Below, piece after piece: positions 51,951 to 61,044 of a stretch of DNA of 64,000 nucleotides. The DNA is from Persebacter sp965221835 (GTDB lineage Bacteria > Pseudomonadota > Gammaproteobacteria > Tethybacterales > Persebacteraceae). Under the pieces are notes generated by a model. The model ran no database searches and was not told the DNA's origin. It worked only from the letters and a program-made list of their open reading frames with translations. The DNA is taken from contig OZ244916.1 of assembly GCA_965221835.1 (NCBI GenBank), forward strand, positions 372,001-436,000, written 5' to 3'. The first letter of the stretch is position 1. Every line of letters begins with the position of its first letter. The position numbers were made by a program, and so were the translations under genes.

Positions 51951-53141
51951 ATGAAAATTGTTGATTTTGCTTTGTATCCGGTCGCTACGCCGCCGCCGCA
52001 TTTGGGCGGAGAATGCTGGCTGTTTCTCGTTTTGCGGACGGACGGCGGCGTTTGCGGTGTCGGCGAAATATACGGCGTGCCGTTTCGCCCGCAAACGGCG
52101 GCGGCAATGGCGGCGGATGTTTGCGAACGACATATTGTCGGTGCGGATCCTTTCGCTGTGGAAAAGTTGTGGCGAATTATCTATTCCAGCGCGTACACTC
52201 AGCGTCCGGATGTTTCTCTCGGCGGAATTTTAAGCGCGATAGAAGTCGCCTGCTGGGATATTGTCGGCAAGGAACTCGGCAAACCCGTGCATGCGATTTT
52301 GGGCGGACGGGTGCGCGATGCGTTGCGTACTTATACTTATTTGTATCCGGAGGAAGGCGATGCGGACGATGTTTATGTGTCTCCGGCGTTGGCGGCAAAA
52401 CGCGCGGCGGAATATGTCGCGCAAGGATTTACGGCGGTAAAGTTTGATCCGGCGGGCGCGTACACCGCTTTTGATCCGCGGCAGTTGCGTCTTGCGGATA
52501 TTGCGCGTTCGCGGGATTTTATGCGCGAAATTCGCGAAGCGGTCGGCGATTCGTGCGATTTACTTTTTGGCACGCACGGGCAAATGACTCCGGCGGCGGC
52601 GATTCGTCTTGCGCGACAATTAGAACCGTTTGATCCGTTGTGGCTGGAAGAACCGACGCCGCCCGAAAATCCCGCCGCCATGGCGCAAGTTGCGCGCGGC
52701 ACCTCCATTTCCATCGCCGCCGGTGAACGATTGACGACAAAACACGAATTCGCCGTATTATTGTCGCACGGGGCGGCGTCCATTTTGCAAATCAATTGCG
52801 GTCGTTGCGGCGGCATTTTGGAAGCGAAAAAAATTGCCGCGCTTGCCGAAACGCATTATGCACAAATCGCGCCGCATTTGTATTGCGGTCCGGTTGTCGG
52901 CGCAGCGAATGCGCAAGTTGCGGCATGCATTCCTAACTTTCTAATTTTGGAAGGCATAAAAAAATGGGACGGATTTGATGCCGAAATTTTACGCACACCG
53001 TTGCAGTGGCAAGACGGTTATTTGATTGTGCCGGATGCGCCCGGCATTGGCGTGGAATTGAATATTGAAATCGCCGAAAAAAATCGTTATGCGGGCGATG
53101 CGGTGATGCATCCCCGCCCGTTGCATTCGCCGTCCGATTGA
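51951..53141 (+). CDS. Enolase-superfamily (mandelate racemase/galactonate dehydratase-like) protein
   Basis: A 396-residue protein of the mandelate racemase/muconate lactonizing subgroup. The N-terminal capping domain starts at Met-Lys-Ile-Val-Asp-Phe. In the barrel, Ala-Val-Lys-Phe-Asp, Leu-Glu-Glu-Pro and Ala-Gly-Glu-Arg-Leu supply the general base and metal ligands, and Ala-Pro-His-Leu-Tyr holds a likely catalytic His. Such enzymes dehydrate sugar acids or racemise acids; the substrate is not deducible. CGGAG precedes the ATG by 5 bases. Confidence 0.82.
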   Translation: MKIVDFALYPVATPPPHLGGECWLFLVLRTDGGVCGVGEIYGVPFRPQTAAAMAADVCERHIVGADPFAVEKLWRIIYSSAYTQRPDVSLGGILSAIEVACWDIVGKELGKPVHAILGGRVRDALRTYTYLYPEEGDADDVYVSPALAAKRAAEYVAQGFTAVKFDPAGAYTAFDPRQLRLADIARSRDFMREIREAVGDSCDLLFGTHGQMTPAAAIRLARQLEPFDPLWLEEPTPPENPAAMAQVARGTSISIAAGERLTTKHEFAVLLSHGAASILQINCGRCGGILEAKKIAALAETHYAQIAPHLYCGPVVGAANAQVAACIPNFLILEGIKKWDGFDAEILRTPLQWQDGYLIVPDAPGIGVELNIEIAEKNRYAGDAVMHPRPLHSPSD

Positions 53142-53215
53142 GAGTGGCGGCATGCGTTTTAATCGCGCCGATGCGCGCCGCGATTGCCGGATTTGTTATA
53201 ATGATTCGCCCGCTG

Positions 53216-55273
53216 ATGAAAAAAAACGCCCGCCCAGAAACCGCCCCGCCCGCCGCAAAATTGTCCGTTGCGCCTTTCCGTTTGCATTCCGATTATCGTC
53301 CGTCCGGCGATCAGCCGCAAGCGATTGCCGGATTGAATGATGGTTTGCGCAAAGGCGCGCGTGCGCAAACATTGATGGGCGTGACCGGTTCCGGCAAAAC
53401 TTATACGATGGCGAATGTTATTGTCGGCAGCAAACGTCCGACTTTGGTGATGGCGCATAACAAAACTTTGGCGGCGCAGTTATATGCCGAGTTTCGCGAA
53501 TTTTTTCCCGAAAACGCGGTGGAATATTTTGTTTCGTATTACGATTATTATCAGCCGGAAGCGTATGTACCGGCGCGCGATTTGTTTATTGAAAAAGATT
53601 CCAGCGTCAATTCGCACATTGAACAAATGCGTTTGTCGGCGACCAAATCGTTGATGGAACGGCGCGATTGCGTTATTGTCGCGACCGTTTCGGCGATATA
53701 CGGAATCGGCGATCCGGTAGATTATCACGGCATGATTTTGCATTTGCGGCGCGGCGAAAAAATTGCGCGCGACAAAATAATTCGGCGATTATCCGAAATG
53801 CAATACAAACGCGATCAGGCGGATTTTGCGCGCGGCACATTTCGCGTACGCGGCGAAGTGGTGGATATTTTTCCTGCCGAAAACTCCGAAGATGCGTTGC
53901 GCGTGGATCTTTCCGAAGACGAGGGTGCAGTTTTATATTTGTTTGATCCGCTTACCGGACGGCGGCGGCGACGGGCGGAACGCTACACCGTTTATCCGTC
54001 ATCGCATTATGTCGCACCGCGCGGTACAATTAAACGCGCGATTGCGGCGATTCGCGAAGAATTAAAAGAATGCGTTCCGCAAATGCAAAAAGAAGGACGC
54101 GCGGCGGAAGCGGAACGGTTGTCGGAACGCGTACGTTTTGATATGGAAATGATGGAGGCGACCGGGTTTTGCAAGGGAATTGAAAACTATTCCCGCCATT
54201 TATCCGGGCGCGCACCGGGCGAACATCCGCCGACATTGTTTGATTATCTGCCGCCCGATTCGCTTTTGTTCATAGACGAATCGCATGTCACCGTACCGCA
54301 AATCGGCGGAATGTATCGCGGCGACCGGGCGCGAAAAGAAACGCTTGTAAAATACGGATTTCGTTTGCCGTCCGCGTTGGACAATCGCCCGCTGCGATTT
54401 GAAGAGTTTGAAGAAATGATGCCGCCCGCGATTTTTGTTTCGGCGACTCCCGCCGAGTACGAAAAACGCAAAAGTGCGCGGCGGGTGGAACAAGTCGTGC
54501 GCCCGACGGGGCTTTTGGATCCGCGCGTTATCGTGCGTCCGGCGCAAACGCAAGTGGACGATTTGTGCGGCGAAATAGAATCGCGAGTAAAATGCGGCGA
54601 ACGGGTTCTGGCGACGACTCTCACCAAAAGAATGGCGGAACAGTTCACCGAATTTCTTGCCGAACAAGGCGTGAAGGCGCGTTATTTGCATGCCGACATA
54701 GACACCGTGGAACGCGCCGATATTTTGCGCGATTTGCGTCTCGGCGTTTTTGATGTGCTGGTCGGAATCAATCTTTTGCGCGAAGGATTGGATTTGCCGG
54801 AAGTTTCGCTTGTGGCAATTTTTGATGCGGACAAGGAGGGATTTTTGCGTTCCGAACAATCGCTGATTCAGACGATGGGGCGGGCGGCGCGACATATTAA
54901 CGGCACCGCCATTTTATACGCCGACAAAGAAACCGGTTCTATGCGGCGCGCGATGGCGGAAACCGAACGGCGGCGAGAAGTGCAGATAGCGTACAACAAA
55001 AAACACGGCATTCGTCCGGCGGGCGTACACAAAGCGGTGAAAGATATTATTAAAACCGGCGAGGAAGCGGACGATTCCAAATCCGCCCGCCGCAAAGATT
55101 TTCGCAAAATGCGCGAGGCGCAAGTCGGAAAAGCGTTGCGCCATTTGGAGAAAAAAATGTCGCAACACGCGAACAATTTGGAGTTTGAACGCGCTGCCGA
55201 AATCCGCGATGAAATTCGCATTATCCGGCGGCAAGTGTTAGGCGTGGAAACAACGCCGGAGGAGGCGGCATGA
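53216..55273 (+). CDS. uvrB: UvrABC excinuclease subunit B
   Basis: A 685-residue damage-verifying helicase. Walker A is Gly-Val-Thr-Gly-Ser-Gly-Lys-Thr, the beta-hairpin segment Tyr-Tyr-Asp-Tyr-Tyr-Gln-Pro-Glu-Ala-Tyr follows, and the DEAD-like box is Phe-Ile-Asp-Glu-Ser-His. The C-terminal UVR motif (Asn-Asn-Leu-Glu-Phe-Glu-Arg-Ala-Ala-Glu-Ile-Arg-Asp) is intact. TATAAT lies at 53197-53202, 13 bases before this ATG; an ATG five codons upstream overlaps that box and is less likely. Confidence 0.95.
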   Translation: MKKNARPETAPPAAKLSVAPFRLHSDYRPSGDQPQAIAGLNDGLRKGARAQTLMGVTGSGKTYTMANVIVGSKRPTLVMAHNKTLAAQLYAEFREFFPENAVEYFVSYYDYYQPEAYVPARDLFIEKDSSVNSHIEQMRLSATKSLMERRDCVIVATVSAIYGIGDPVDYHGMILHLRRGEKIARDKIIRRLSEMQYKRDQADFARGTFRVRGEVVDIFPAENSEDALRVDLSEDEGAVLYLFDPLTGRRRRRAERYTVYPSSHYVAPRGTIKRAIAAIREELKECVPQMQKEGRAAEAERLSERVRFDMEMMEATGFCKGIENYSRHLSGRAPGEHPPTLFDYLPPDSLLFIDESHVTVPQIGGMYRGDRARKETLVKYGFRLPSALDNRPLRFEEFEEMMPPAIFVSATPAEYEKRKSARRVEQVVRPTGLLDPRVIVRPAQTQVDDLCGEIESRVKCGERVLATTLTKRMAEQFTEFLAEQGVKARYLHADIDTVERADILRDLRLGVFDVLVGINLLREGLDLPEVSLVAIFDADKEGFLRSEQSLIQTMGRAARHINGTAILYADKETGSMRRAMAETERRREVQIAYNKKHGIRPAGVHKAVKDIIKTGEEADDSKSARRKDFRKMREAQVGKALRHLEKKMSQHANNLEFERAAEIRDEIRIIRRQVLGVETTPEEAA

Positions 55274-55464
55274 TTTGGGATACGGCGTTTGTTTTGGTTG
55301 GCGCGATTTTGTTTGCAGAAGGCGCGATATTGCTGACGATGAGCGAAGAATCGTGGCGGCGTTTTCGCGATTTTTTAACCGGTCTTTCCCTCGGGCAATT
55401 GCATACTATCGGAATCGCAACGGCGGCGGCGGGCGCGTTAGTTCTGTTTTTAAGTTTGTTATAA
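55270..55464 (+). CDS. DUF2065 (YjeT-like) small membrane protein
   Basis: A 64-residue protein with two hydrophobic helices (residues about 4-24 and 45-64) joined by a Ser-Trp-Arg-Arg-Phe-Arg loop, the pattern of DUF2065. Function unknown; relatives often sit by hflK-hflC. The start overlaps the uvrB stop by 4 bases (ATGA). Confidence 0.8.
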   Translation: MIWDTAFVLVGAILFAEGAILLTMSEESWRRFRDFLTGLSLGQLHTIGIATAAAGALVLFLSLL

Positions 55465-55465
55465 T
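55460..55465 (+). promoter_or_regulatory. -10 box TATAAT for leaderless alkA
   Basis: TATAAT, ACGCCG, then ATG: six bases apart. It overlaps the last codons and stop of the DUF2065 gene. Confidence 0.65.
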
Positions 55466-55471
55466 ACGCCG

Positions 55472-56104
55472 ATGCCCGACATTCCCGTATTGACATTTTC
55501 CCGTTTGCGACAAGCCGAATCCGAATTGTCCGCCGCCGATCCGATCATGGCGAAAGTGATAGCGGTGCGCGGACCGATTCGCCTGCCGCGCAAAAAAGAA
55601 CCGCCGTTTCATGTGTTGGCGGTTTCTATTATCAATCAGCAACTTTCGCAAAAAGTGGCAGACATTATAGAATCGCGCGTAGCAGAAATTACCGATTCGC
55701 CGTTTGCACCGGCAGCCATTTTGCAAGTGCCGCCGGAGCGGTTACGGGCGGCGGGATTGTCGGGTGCGAAAGTTCGCTACCTGCACGAAATCGCCGCCCG
55801 CACGCAAAGCGGCGACATTCCCATCGCGTCTTTTCCGAAAATGGAAGACGAAGAAATTATTTCGGCATTGCAATCTTGCCCCGGCATCGGTCGCTGGACG
55901 GCGGAAATGTTTTTGATGTTTGCGATGCGTCGCCCCGATGTCGTTTCCGCCGGTGACGCCGCATTATGCCGGGCGGCGCGCATTTTATACGGCAAAAAAT
56001 ACCGCGGCGGCGATGGCGAAGTGTTGCTAAAAGCCGCAAAAAAATGGCAGCCGTGGCGCACCGTGGCGAGTCGCTATTTGTGGCTTTCTTTGCGAAAAGA
56101 TTAA
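55472..56104 (+). CDS. alkA: DNA-3-methyladenine glycosylase II (AlkA type)
   Basis: A 210-residue HhH-GPD base-excision glycosylase without the AlkA N-terminal domain. Ile-Ile-Asn-Gln-Gln-Leu-Ser near residue 50, the hairpin Leu-Ser-Gly-Ala-Lys, and Pro-Gly-Ile-Gly-Arg-Trp-Thr-Ala-Glu near residue 140 are the family marks; the catalytic Asp lies in Arg-Arg-Pro-Asp-Val. It removes alkylated bases from DNA. Start at 55472 is fixed by the -10 box six bases upstream. Confidence 0.9.
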   Translation: MPDIPVLTFSRLRQAESELSAADPIMAKVIAVRGPIRLPRKKEPPFHVLAVSIINQQLSQKVADIIESRVAEITDSPFAPAAILQVPPERLRAAGLSGAKVRYLHEIAARTQSGDIPIASFPKMEDEEIISALQSCPGIGRWTAEMFLMFAMRRPDVVSAGDAALCRAARILYGKKYRGGDGEVLLKAAKKWQPWRTVASRYLWLSLRKD

Positions 56105-56130
56105 ATAATGCAATTCATCGGAGAACTATT

Positions 56131-57459
56131 TTGACAACTTCTTTTCATTGGCGGCGGGATTTGTATATTCACGACAACTTGCCGGTGTTGCGTTCGTTAG
56201 ATTCCGAAAACGTTGATTTAATTTATCTTGACCCGCCGTTCAATTCGGGCAAACAATGGGAATCGCCGATTGGCGGCAAAAAAGGCAAAGCGGTTGCATC
56301 GTTTAAGGACACTTGGTCGCCGACCGACAATCACGCCGATGAGTTGTACGAATTGCACGCAAAATGCCCGCAAGTCATTCCGCTGATTCGTTCGCTGTGG
56401 GAAATCAATGGCGGAAGTTGGTGGGCGTATTTAATTTATATGGCGGTGCGATTGGTGGAAATGCGGCGAATTCTGAAACCGACCGGCAGCATTTATTATC
56501 ACTGCGACCCGACAATGTCGCACGGCGTCAAATTAGTTATGGACGGAATTTTTGGCGGAAACTTTCGGAATGAAATTGTTTGGGGATATCCGGACAGTCC
56601 GTCTGCCGCCAAAAAAGATTTTCCACGCAAGCACGATATTATTTTTCGTTATAGCAAAACAGGCAACTTTACATTTAACGGCGCGGATGTCGCCATTCCT
56701 TATGCATCGTCAAGTATCAATAGAATCAAATACGCCGCCAACAAATCCACAGTGATGCGCGGGACAAAAATTAAATTGCGCCCGGAGGGAAAAACGCCTC
56801 CTACCGTTTGGATGGATATTAAACAAGCGTACAGATACCGGGAAAGCACCGGCTATCCGACACAAAAACCCGTTGCGCTTTTGGCACGAATCATAAAAGC
56901 ATCTTCCAACAAAGGCGATGTTGTTTTGGATCCGTTTTGCGGTTGCGGCACGACGATGGTCGCTGCGCAAAAACTAAAACGGAATTGGATTGGAATTGAT
57001 ATTTCCGATTTGGCGGCGACAATTTTAACCGACCGCACGGCGTTGTTTTCGGCGGAACAAGATGCATCGGGCATTAAAGTGTATCGCCGAAAGTTGCCGA
57101 AACGAACGGACTTGCCGAAGTTGCCGGACAAAGACGAACTACGCGCAAAGTTATACGAAGAGCAAAAACGTCGTTGTGCGGCACCGTGCGGCGAAAATGG
57201 CGAAGGCGTGAAAATAGAGTTGCGACAAATGCATCTTGACCACAAAATCGCCCGTGCGAGAGGCGGGCAAGATGTCGCCGAAAATCTGCAATTGCTTTGC
57301 CCGAATTGCAATGCCAAAAAAGGGGCGGATGGCGAAACGCGTTTTCGCAACCGTCTTTTGCGGGAAGCAATCAAACGAAGTCAAGAAGCCTATCGCCGCA
57401 AAACCGACAAACGTTACGCCGATTTTTACGATCAACTCGGACGGGAAGACAAAGATTAA
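56131..57459 (+). CDS. DNA methyltransferase fused to HNH endonuclease domain (copy 2)
   Basis: A 442-residue paralogue of 43290-44534. Motif IV Asp-Pro-Pro-Phe is again at residues 34-37, and the SAM motif is the complete Asp-Pro-Phe-Cys-Gly-Cys-Gly-Thr. The HNH domain near residues 345-410 has Leu-Asp-His, Cys-Pro-Asn-Cys-Asn and a Cys-x3-Cys pair. The middle target-recognition part differs from copy 1. A TTG at 56131 after GGAG is the likely start; the frame upstream crosses alkA. It has no separate restriction or specificity gene next to it. Confidence 0.87.
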   Translation: MTTSFHWRRDLYIHDNLPVLRSLDSENVDLIYLDPPFNSGKQWESPIGGKKGKAVASFKDTWSPTDNHADELYELHAKCPQVIPLIRSLWEINGGSWWAYLIYMAVRLVEMRRILKPTGSIYYHCDPTMSHGVKLVMDGIFGGNFRNEIVWGYPDSPSAAKKDFPRKHDIIFRYSKTGNFTFNGADVAIPYASSSINRIKYAANKSTVMRGTKIKLRPEGKTPPTVWMDIKQAYRYRESTGYPTQKPVALLARIIKASSNKGDVVLDPFCGCGTTMVAAQKLKRNWIGIDISDLAATILTDRTALFSAEQDASGIKVYRRKLPKRTDLPKLPDKDELRAKLYEEQKRRCAAPCGENGEGVKIELRQMHLDHKIARARGGQDVAENLQLLCPNCNAKKGADGETRFRNRLLREAIKRSQEAYRRKTDKRYADFYDQLGREDKD

Positions 57460-57577
57460 CGGCGAAGATTCCGGCGTTTTTTTATCAGAAATTAATTTAA
57501 GAATTCCATTTCGTGCCGCAATAAACTACGGCGAGAGAACGAAAAAGATTTCGGCGTTCGCCGGAATGGCGGCGGAA

Positions 57578-58606
57578 TTATTTAAGCAACTCCACCGCCA
57601 GATGTTCGGCGATTTGTACGGCGTTTAATGCAGCACCTTTGCGGATGTTGTCGCTGACAATCCATAAATCCAATCCGCGCGGATGCGAAATATCTTCGCG
57701 AATGCGCCCGACAAAAACTTCGTCCCGATCCGCCGCATGCTGCACCGGCGTTGGATATCCGCCGGCGATGTGTTCGTCCAGCACGAGTACGCCTGGTGCT
57801 TCGGCGAGTAAGTTGCGCGCTTCGTCCGCCGAAAGTTTTTTTTGCGTTTCTAAATGTACGGCTTCGGAATGCCCGTAAAAAACCGGCACGCGCACGGCGG
57901 TCGCATTGACGAGAATGGAATCGTCTTCCAAAATTTTGCATGTCTCGCGCGCCATTTTCATTTCTTCGCGCGTATAGCCGTTGTCTTCAAACGAATCAAT
58001 GTGCGGAATGCAATTGAACGCCAGCGGTGCGGGAAAAACTTCAACACTCGGCGGTCGTCCGGAAAGCATATCGGTCGTTTGGGCGGCGAGTTCTTTTATC
58101 GCCCGCGCCCCCGCACCGCTCGCCGCCTGATAAGTGGCGACATTGATGCGGGTGATTTTCGCCGCATCGTGCAGCGGTTTTAGCGCGACCAGCAATTGCA
58201 TTGTGGAACAATTCGGATTGGCGATGATGTTGCGGTTTTTGTAATCGGCGATGCGATGCGGATTGACTTCGGAAATGATCAGCGGTATGTCGTCGTCGCG
58301 GCGAAAATGGGATGAGTTGTCTATCACGACACATCCGGCATCGGCGGCGCGCGGTGCATACTCGGCGCTGCGTTCGCCGCCTGCCGAAAACAGCGCGATT
58401 TGCGCGCGCGAAAAATCAAAATCCGCCAAATTTTGTATCTGCAATTCGTCTCCGCCGAATTGGACGGAATCGCCCGCCGAACGGGCGGACGCCAGCGGGT
58501 ATAAGTTTCGCACCGGAAAGTTTCGTTGCGCGAGAATTTTTAGCATTTGCGAACCGACTGCGCCGGTCGCGCCGGCAACGGCAACATCAAAAGCGGGGGC
58601 GGTCAT
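57578..58606 (-). CDS. asd: Aspartate-semialdehyde dehydrogenase
   Basis: A 342-residue enzyme for the aspartate family of amino acids. The NADP motif Gly-Ala-Thr-Gly-Ala-Val-Gly lies near residue 13 and the catalytic Cys is in Pro-Asn-Cys-Ser-Thr near residue 133. His-Ile-Asp-Ser-Phe and Val-Arg-Val-Pro-Val-Phe-Tyr-Gly-His-Ser are typical. ATGA overlap with leuB; last gene of leuD-leuB-asd. Confidence 0.94.
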   Translation of the reverse strand: MTAPAFDVAVAGATGAVGSQMLKILAQRNFPVRNLYPLASARSAGDSVQFGGDELQIQNLADFDFSRAQIALFSAGGERSAEYAPRAADAGCVVIDNSSHFRRDDDIPLIISEVNPHRIADYKNRNIIANPNCSTMQLLVALKPLHDAAKITRINVATYQAASGAGARAIKELAAQTTDMLSGRPPSVEVFPAPLAFNCIPHIDSFEDNGYTREEMKMARETCKILEDDSILVNATAVRVPVFYGHSEAVHLETQKKLSADEARNLLAEAPGVLVLDEHIAGGYPTPVQHAADRDEVFVGRIREDISHPRGLDLWIVSDNIRKGAALNAVQIAEHLAVELLK

Positions 58607-59682
58607 AAGTTTTCCGCGACTCGCCGTCCCATTTCGCGACAGCCGATGCTGTCTTCGCCGGGGGCGGCAATGTCGGCGGTGCGCGCGCCGTCCGCAAGCG
58701 TTTTTTGAACTGCGGATTCGACTTGGTCGGCGGCGTGCGGTGCGTTGAGGGAATGGCGCAACATCATCGCGAGCGATAAAATCATCGCCAGCGGATTGGC
58801 GCGGTCTTGTCCGGCAATGTCGGGGGCGGCGCCATGCACCGGTTCGTAAATCCCTTTTCCGGAATCGTTTAACGATGCGGACGGCAACATTCCGATGGAA
58901 CCGGTCAGCATCGCCGCGGCGTCCGATAAAATATCGCCGAACAAATTTTCGGTTAACAAAACATCAAATTGTTTGGGCGCGCGCACCATTTGCATCGCCG
59001 CGTTGTCCACATACAAATGCGACAACTCCACATCGGGATAGTCGGACGCGCCGATGGCGGAAACGACTTCGCGCCACAAAATGCTCGTTTCCAGCACATT
59101 GGCTTTGTCCGCCGAACAGAGACGTTTTTGTCTCGTGCGGGCGGTGCGAAAGGCGGCGCGGGCAACGCGGGCGATTTCGTTTTCGTCATAGCGCATCGTG
59201 TTGAACGCTTCGCGCGCGCCTGCATTGTTTTTGCCGAAACCGCGCGGTTCGCCGAAATATAAACCGCCGGTCAATTCGCGGACGATTAAAATATCCAAAC
59301 CGGAAACGAGTTCGGGGCGCAAAGAAGACGCGCCCGCCAACGCCGGATGACAAACGGCGGGGCGCAAATTGGCGAATGCGCCGAGCGATTTGCGCAACTG
59401 CAAAAGTCCTTTTTCGGGTTTTTGTGCGGGGGGTAGTTTGTCGTATTGCGGCGCACCGACCGCGCCCAACAATATCGCGTCCGCCGCTTTTGCCGCCCGC
59501 AAAGTATCATCCGGCAAGGGCGAGTTGTCCGCGTCTATCGCCGCGCCGCCGATGCGTGCGGTCGCGATAGTCGGCGGTGCAATCGCGCCTTTTTCCGCCA
59601 GTGTGCGCAATACGATTTCCGCTTGCGCCGCGACTTCCGCGCCGATTCCGTCGCCGGGTAAAATAAGAATGTTCGCGCCCAT
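58603..59682 (-). CDS. leuB: 3-isopropylmalate dehydrogenase
   Basis: A 359-residue NAD-dependent decarboxylating dehydrogenase of leucine synthesis. Leu-Pro-Gly-Asp-Gly-Ile-Gly at the N-terminus, Ile-Val-Arg-Glu-Leu-Thr-Gly-Gly-Leu-Tyr-Phe-Gly, and the metal loop Glu-Asn-Leu-Phe-Gly-Asp-Ile-Leu-Ser-Asp are intact. The ATG at 59682 is 5 bases after leuD; an ATG ten codons upstream would overlap leuD and lacks homology. Confidence 0.94.
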   Translation of the reverse strand: MGANILILPGDGIGAEVAAQAEIVLRTLAEKGAIAPPTIATARIGGAAIDADNSPLPDDTLRAAKAADAILLGAVGAPQYDKLPPAQKPEKGLLQLRKSLGAFANLRPAVCHPALAGASSLRPELVSGLDILIVRELTGGLYFGEPRGFGKNNAGAREAFNTMRYDENEIARVARAAFRTARTRQKRLCSADKANVLETSILWREVVSAIGASDYPDVELSHLYVDNAAMQMVRAPKQFDVLLTENLFGDILSDAAAMLTGSIGMLPSASLNDSGKGIYEPVHGAAPDIAGQDRANPLAMILSLAMMLRHSLNAPHAADQVESAVQKTLADGARTADIAAPGEDSIGCREMGRRVAENL

Positions 59683-59687
59683 TTCGT

Positions 59688-60332
59688 TTATTTCGCGTTT
59701 TGGGTGAGCCACGGTTCCGCCTCGCGCCGCCGCTGTTCATAGTCGCGAATTTTGTCTTGTTTTTGCATCGTCAACGCGATGTCGTCCAATCCTTTTAGCA
59801 AACGTTTTTTGTCGCCCGCCGCTACTGCGAACGAAAAAGTTTTTTCGTTTTCGGCGGCGACGGTTTGTTGTGCTAAATCAATTTGCAAACGCATGTCGCC
59901 GTTTTTGCACAAAGAAAAAAGCGCGCCGATTTCCGCCGCCGAAAGACAAACCGGCAAGAGACCGTTTTTAATTGCGTTGCTGTAAAAAATGTCGCCGAAA
60001 CTCGGCGCGATAACGGCGCGAAATCCGTAATCGGCGAGCGCCCACACCGCATGTTCGCGCGAAGAACCGCAACCGAAGTTGTCGCGCGCGAGGAGAATTT
60101 GCGCGCCCGCATAACGCGGATTGTTTAATATAAAATCGGGATTTGTCGGGCGGGCGGAGCAGTCCATTCCCAACTCGCCGCGATCCAGATAGCGCCATTC
60201 GTCAAACAAAAACGGTCCGAAACCGCTGCGTTGAATGGAACGCAAAAATTGTTTTGGAATAATTTGGTCGGTGTCCACATTCGCCATATCCAGCGGCACC
60301 GCCGTCGCCGTCAATTTTGTAAACGCCCGCAT
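59688..60332 (-). CDS. leuD: 3-isopropylmalate dehydratase small subunit
   Basis: A 214-residue subunit of isopropylmalate isomerase, partner of LeuC. Asp-Thr-Asp-Gln-Ile-Ile-Pro-Lys-Gln-Phe-Leu near residue 20 and Gly-Cys-Gly-Ser-Ser-Arg-Glu-His-Ala near residue 88 are the signatures. LeuC is not upstream on this strand, where lolD ends 43 bp away. First gene of leuD-leuB-asd with a leaderless promoter. Confidence 0.94.
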   Translation of the reverse strand: MRAFTKLTATAVPLDMANVDTDQIIPKQFLRSIQRSGFGPFLFDEWRYLDRGELGMDCSARPTNPDFILNNPRYAGAQILLARDNFGCGSSREHAVWALADYGFRAVIAPSFGDIFYSNAIKNGLLPVCLSAAEIGALFSLCKNGDMRLQIDLAQQTVAAENEKTFSFAVAAGDKKRLLKGLDDIALTMQKQDKIRDYEQRRREAEPWLTQNAK

Positions 60333-60338
60333 CCGCCC

Positions 60339-60344
60339 ATTATA
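60339..60344 (-). promoter_or_regulatory. -10 box TATAAT for leaderless leuD
   Basis: TATAAT on the minus strand, GGGCGG, then ATG: six bases apart. Confidence 0.65.
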
Positions 60345-60375
60345 TCACAACGCCGCGTTTTGCGGTTTGCGCGGA

Positions 60376-61044
60376 TTATTCTTTTAATACGCCGTCCAAC
60401 AAAACGGCGCGGCGTTTTGCGCGGGCGGCGATTTTTTCGTCATGGCTTACGACAATCACCGCGGCACCGGAATCCGCGGCGCATTCCAGCATCATCGCAA
60501 AAACGGTATCCGCATTTTTGCGATCCAAGTTGCCGGTCGGTTCGTCCGCCAAAAGACATGCCGGATCGCCCGCCAATGCCCGCGCGACTGCTGTCCGTTG
60601 TCGTTCGCCGCCGGACATTTGCCCCGGACGTTTGTGTGCGCAAGCGGACAATCCCAAACGGTCTATATTTTTGCGGGCGGATTGTTTTGCATTTAGGTGC
60701 GGCACGCCGCGAATCAACAGCGGCATTGCGACATTTTCCAACGCGGAAAACTCCGGCAACAAAAGATGAAGTTGAAATACAAAACCCAGCATCCGGTTGC
60801 GCCACGCCGCGCTTTCCGCCGCCCGCATTTCGTCCCATCGTTTTCCCGCCGCCGCCGCATAACCGCCGTCCGGCGAATCCAATCCGCCCAGCAAATGAAG
60901 CAAAGTCGTTTTTCCGGAACCGGATGCACCAGAGATGCAAATCGTTTCGCCGCTTTGTACGGAAAGCGAAACGCCCGCCAATACTTCGCCGTCCGCGAAA
61001 GATTTTTTCAATCCTTCGCAAAAAATCGCGGGCGATTCATTCAT
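60376..61044 (-). CDS. lolD: Lipoprotein-releasing ABC transporter ATPase LolD
   Basis: A 222-residue ATPase that powers release of outer-membrane lipoproteins to LolA. Walker A is Gly-Ala-Ser-Gly-Ser-Gly-Lys-Thr near residue 37, the signature Met-Ser-Gly-Gly-Glu-Arg-Gln-Arg, and Walker B Leu-Leu-Ala-Asp-Glu-Pro-Thr-Gly-Asn-Leu-Asp. Gln-Leu-His-Leu-Leu-Leu-Pro-Glu-Phe matches LolD. The ATG overlaps the lolC stop by 8 bases. Confidence 0.93.
   Translation of the reverse strand: MNESPAIFCEGLKKSFADGEVLAGVSLSVQSGETICISGASGSGKTTLLHLLGGLDSPDGGYAAAAGKRWDEMRAAESAAWRNRMLGFVFQLHLLLPEFSALENVAMPLLIRGVPHLNAKQSARKNIDRLGLSACAHKRPGQMSGGERQRTAVARALAGDPACLLADEPTGNLDRKNADTVFAMMLECAADSGAAVIVVSHDEKIAARAKRRAVLLDGVLKE

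Noticed and set aside
57460..57500. Possible terminator after the second methyltransferase-HNH gene
   Set aside because: A T-run is present, but the preceding bases form only a 4-bp stem.
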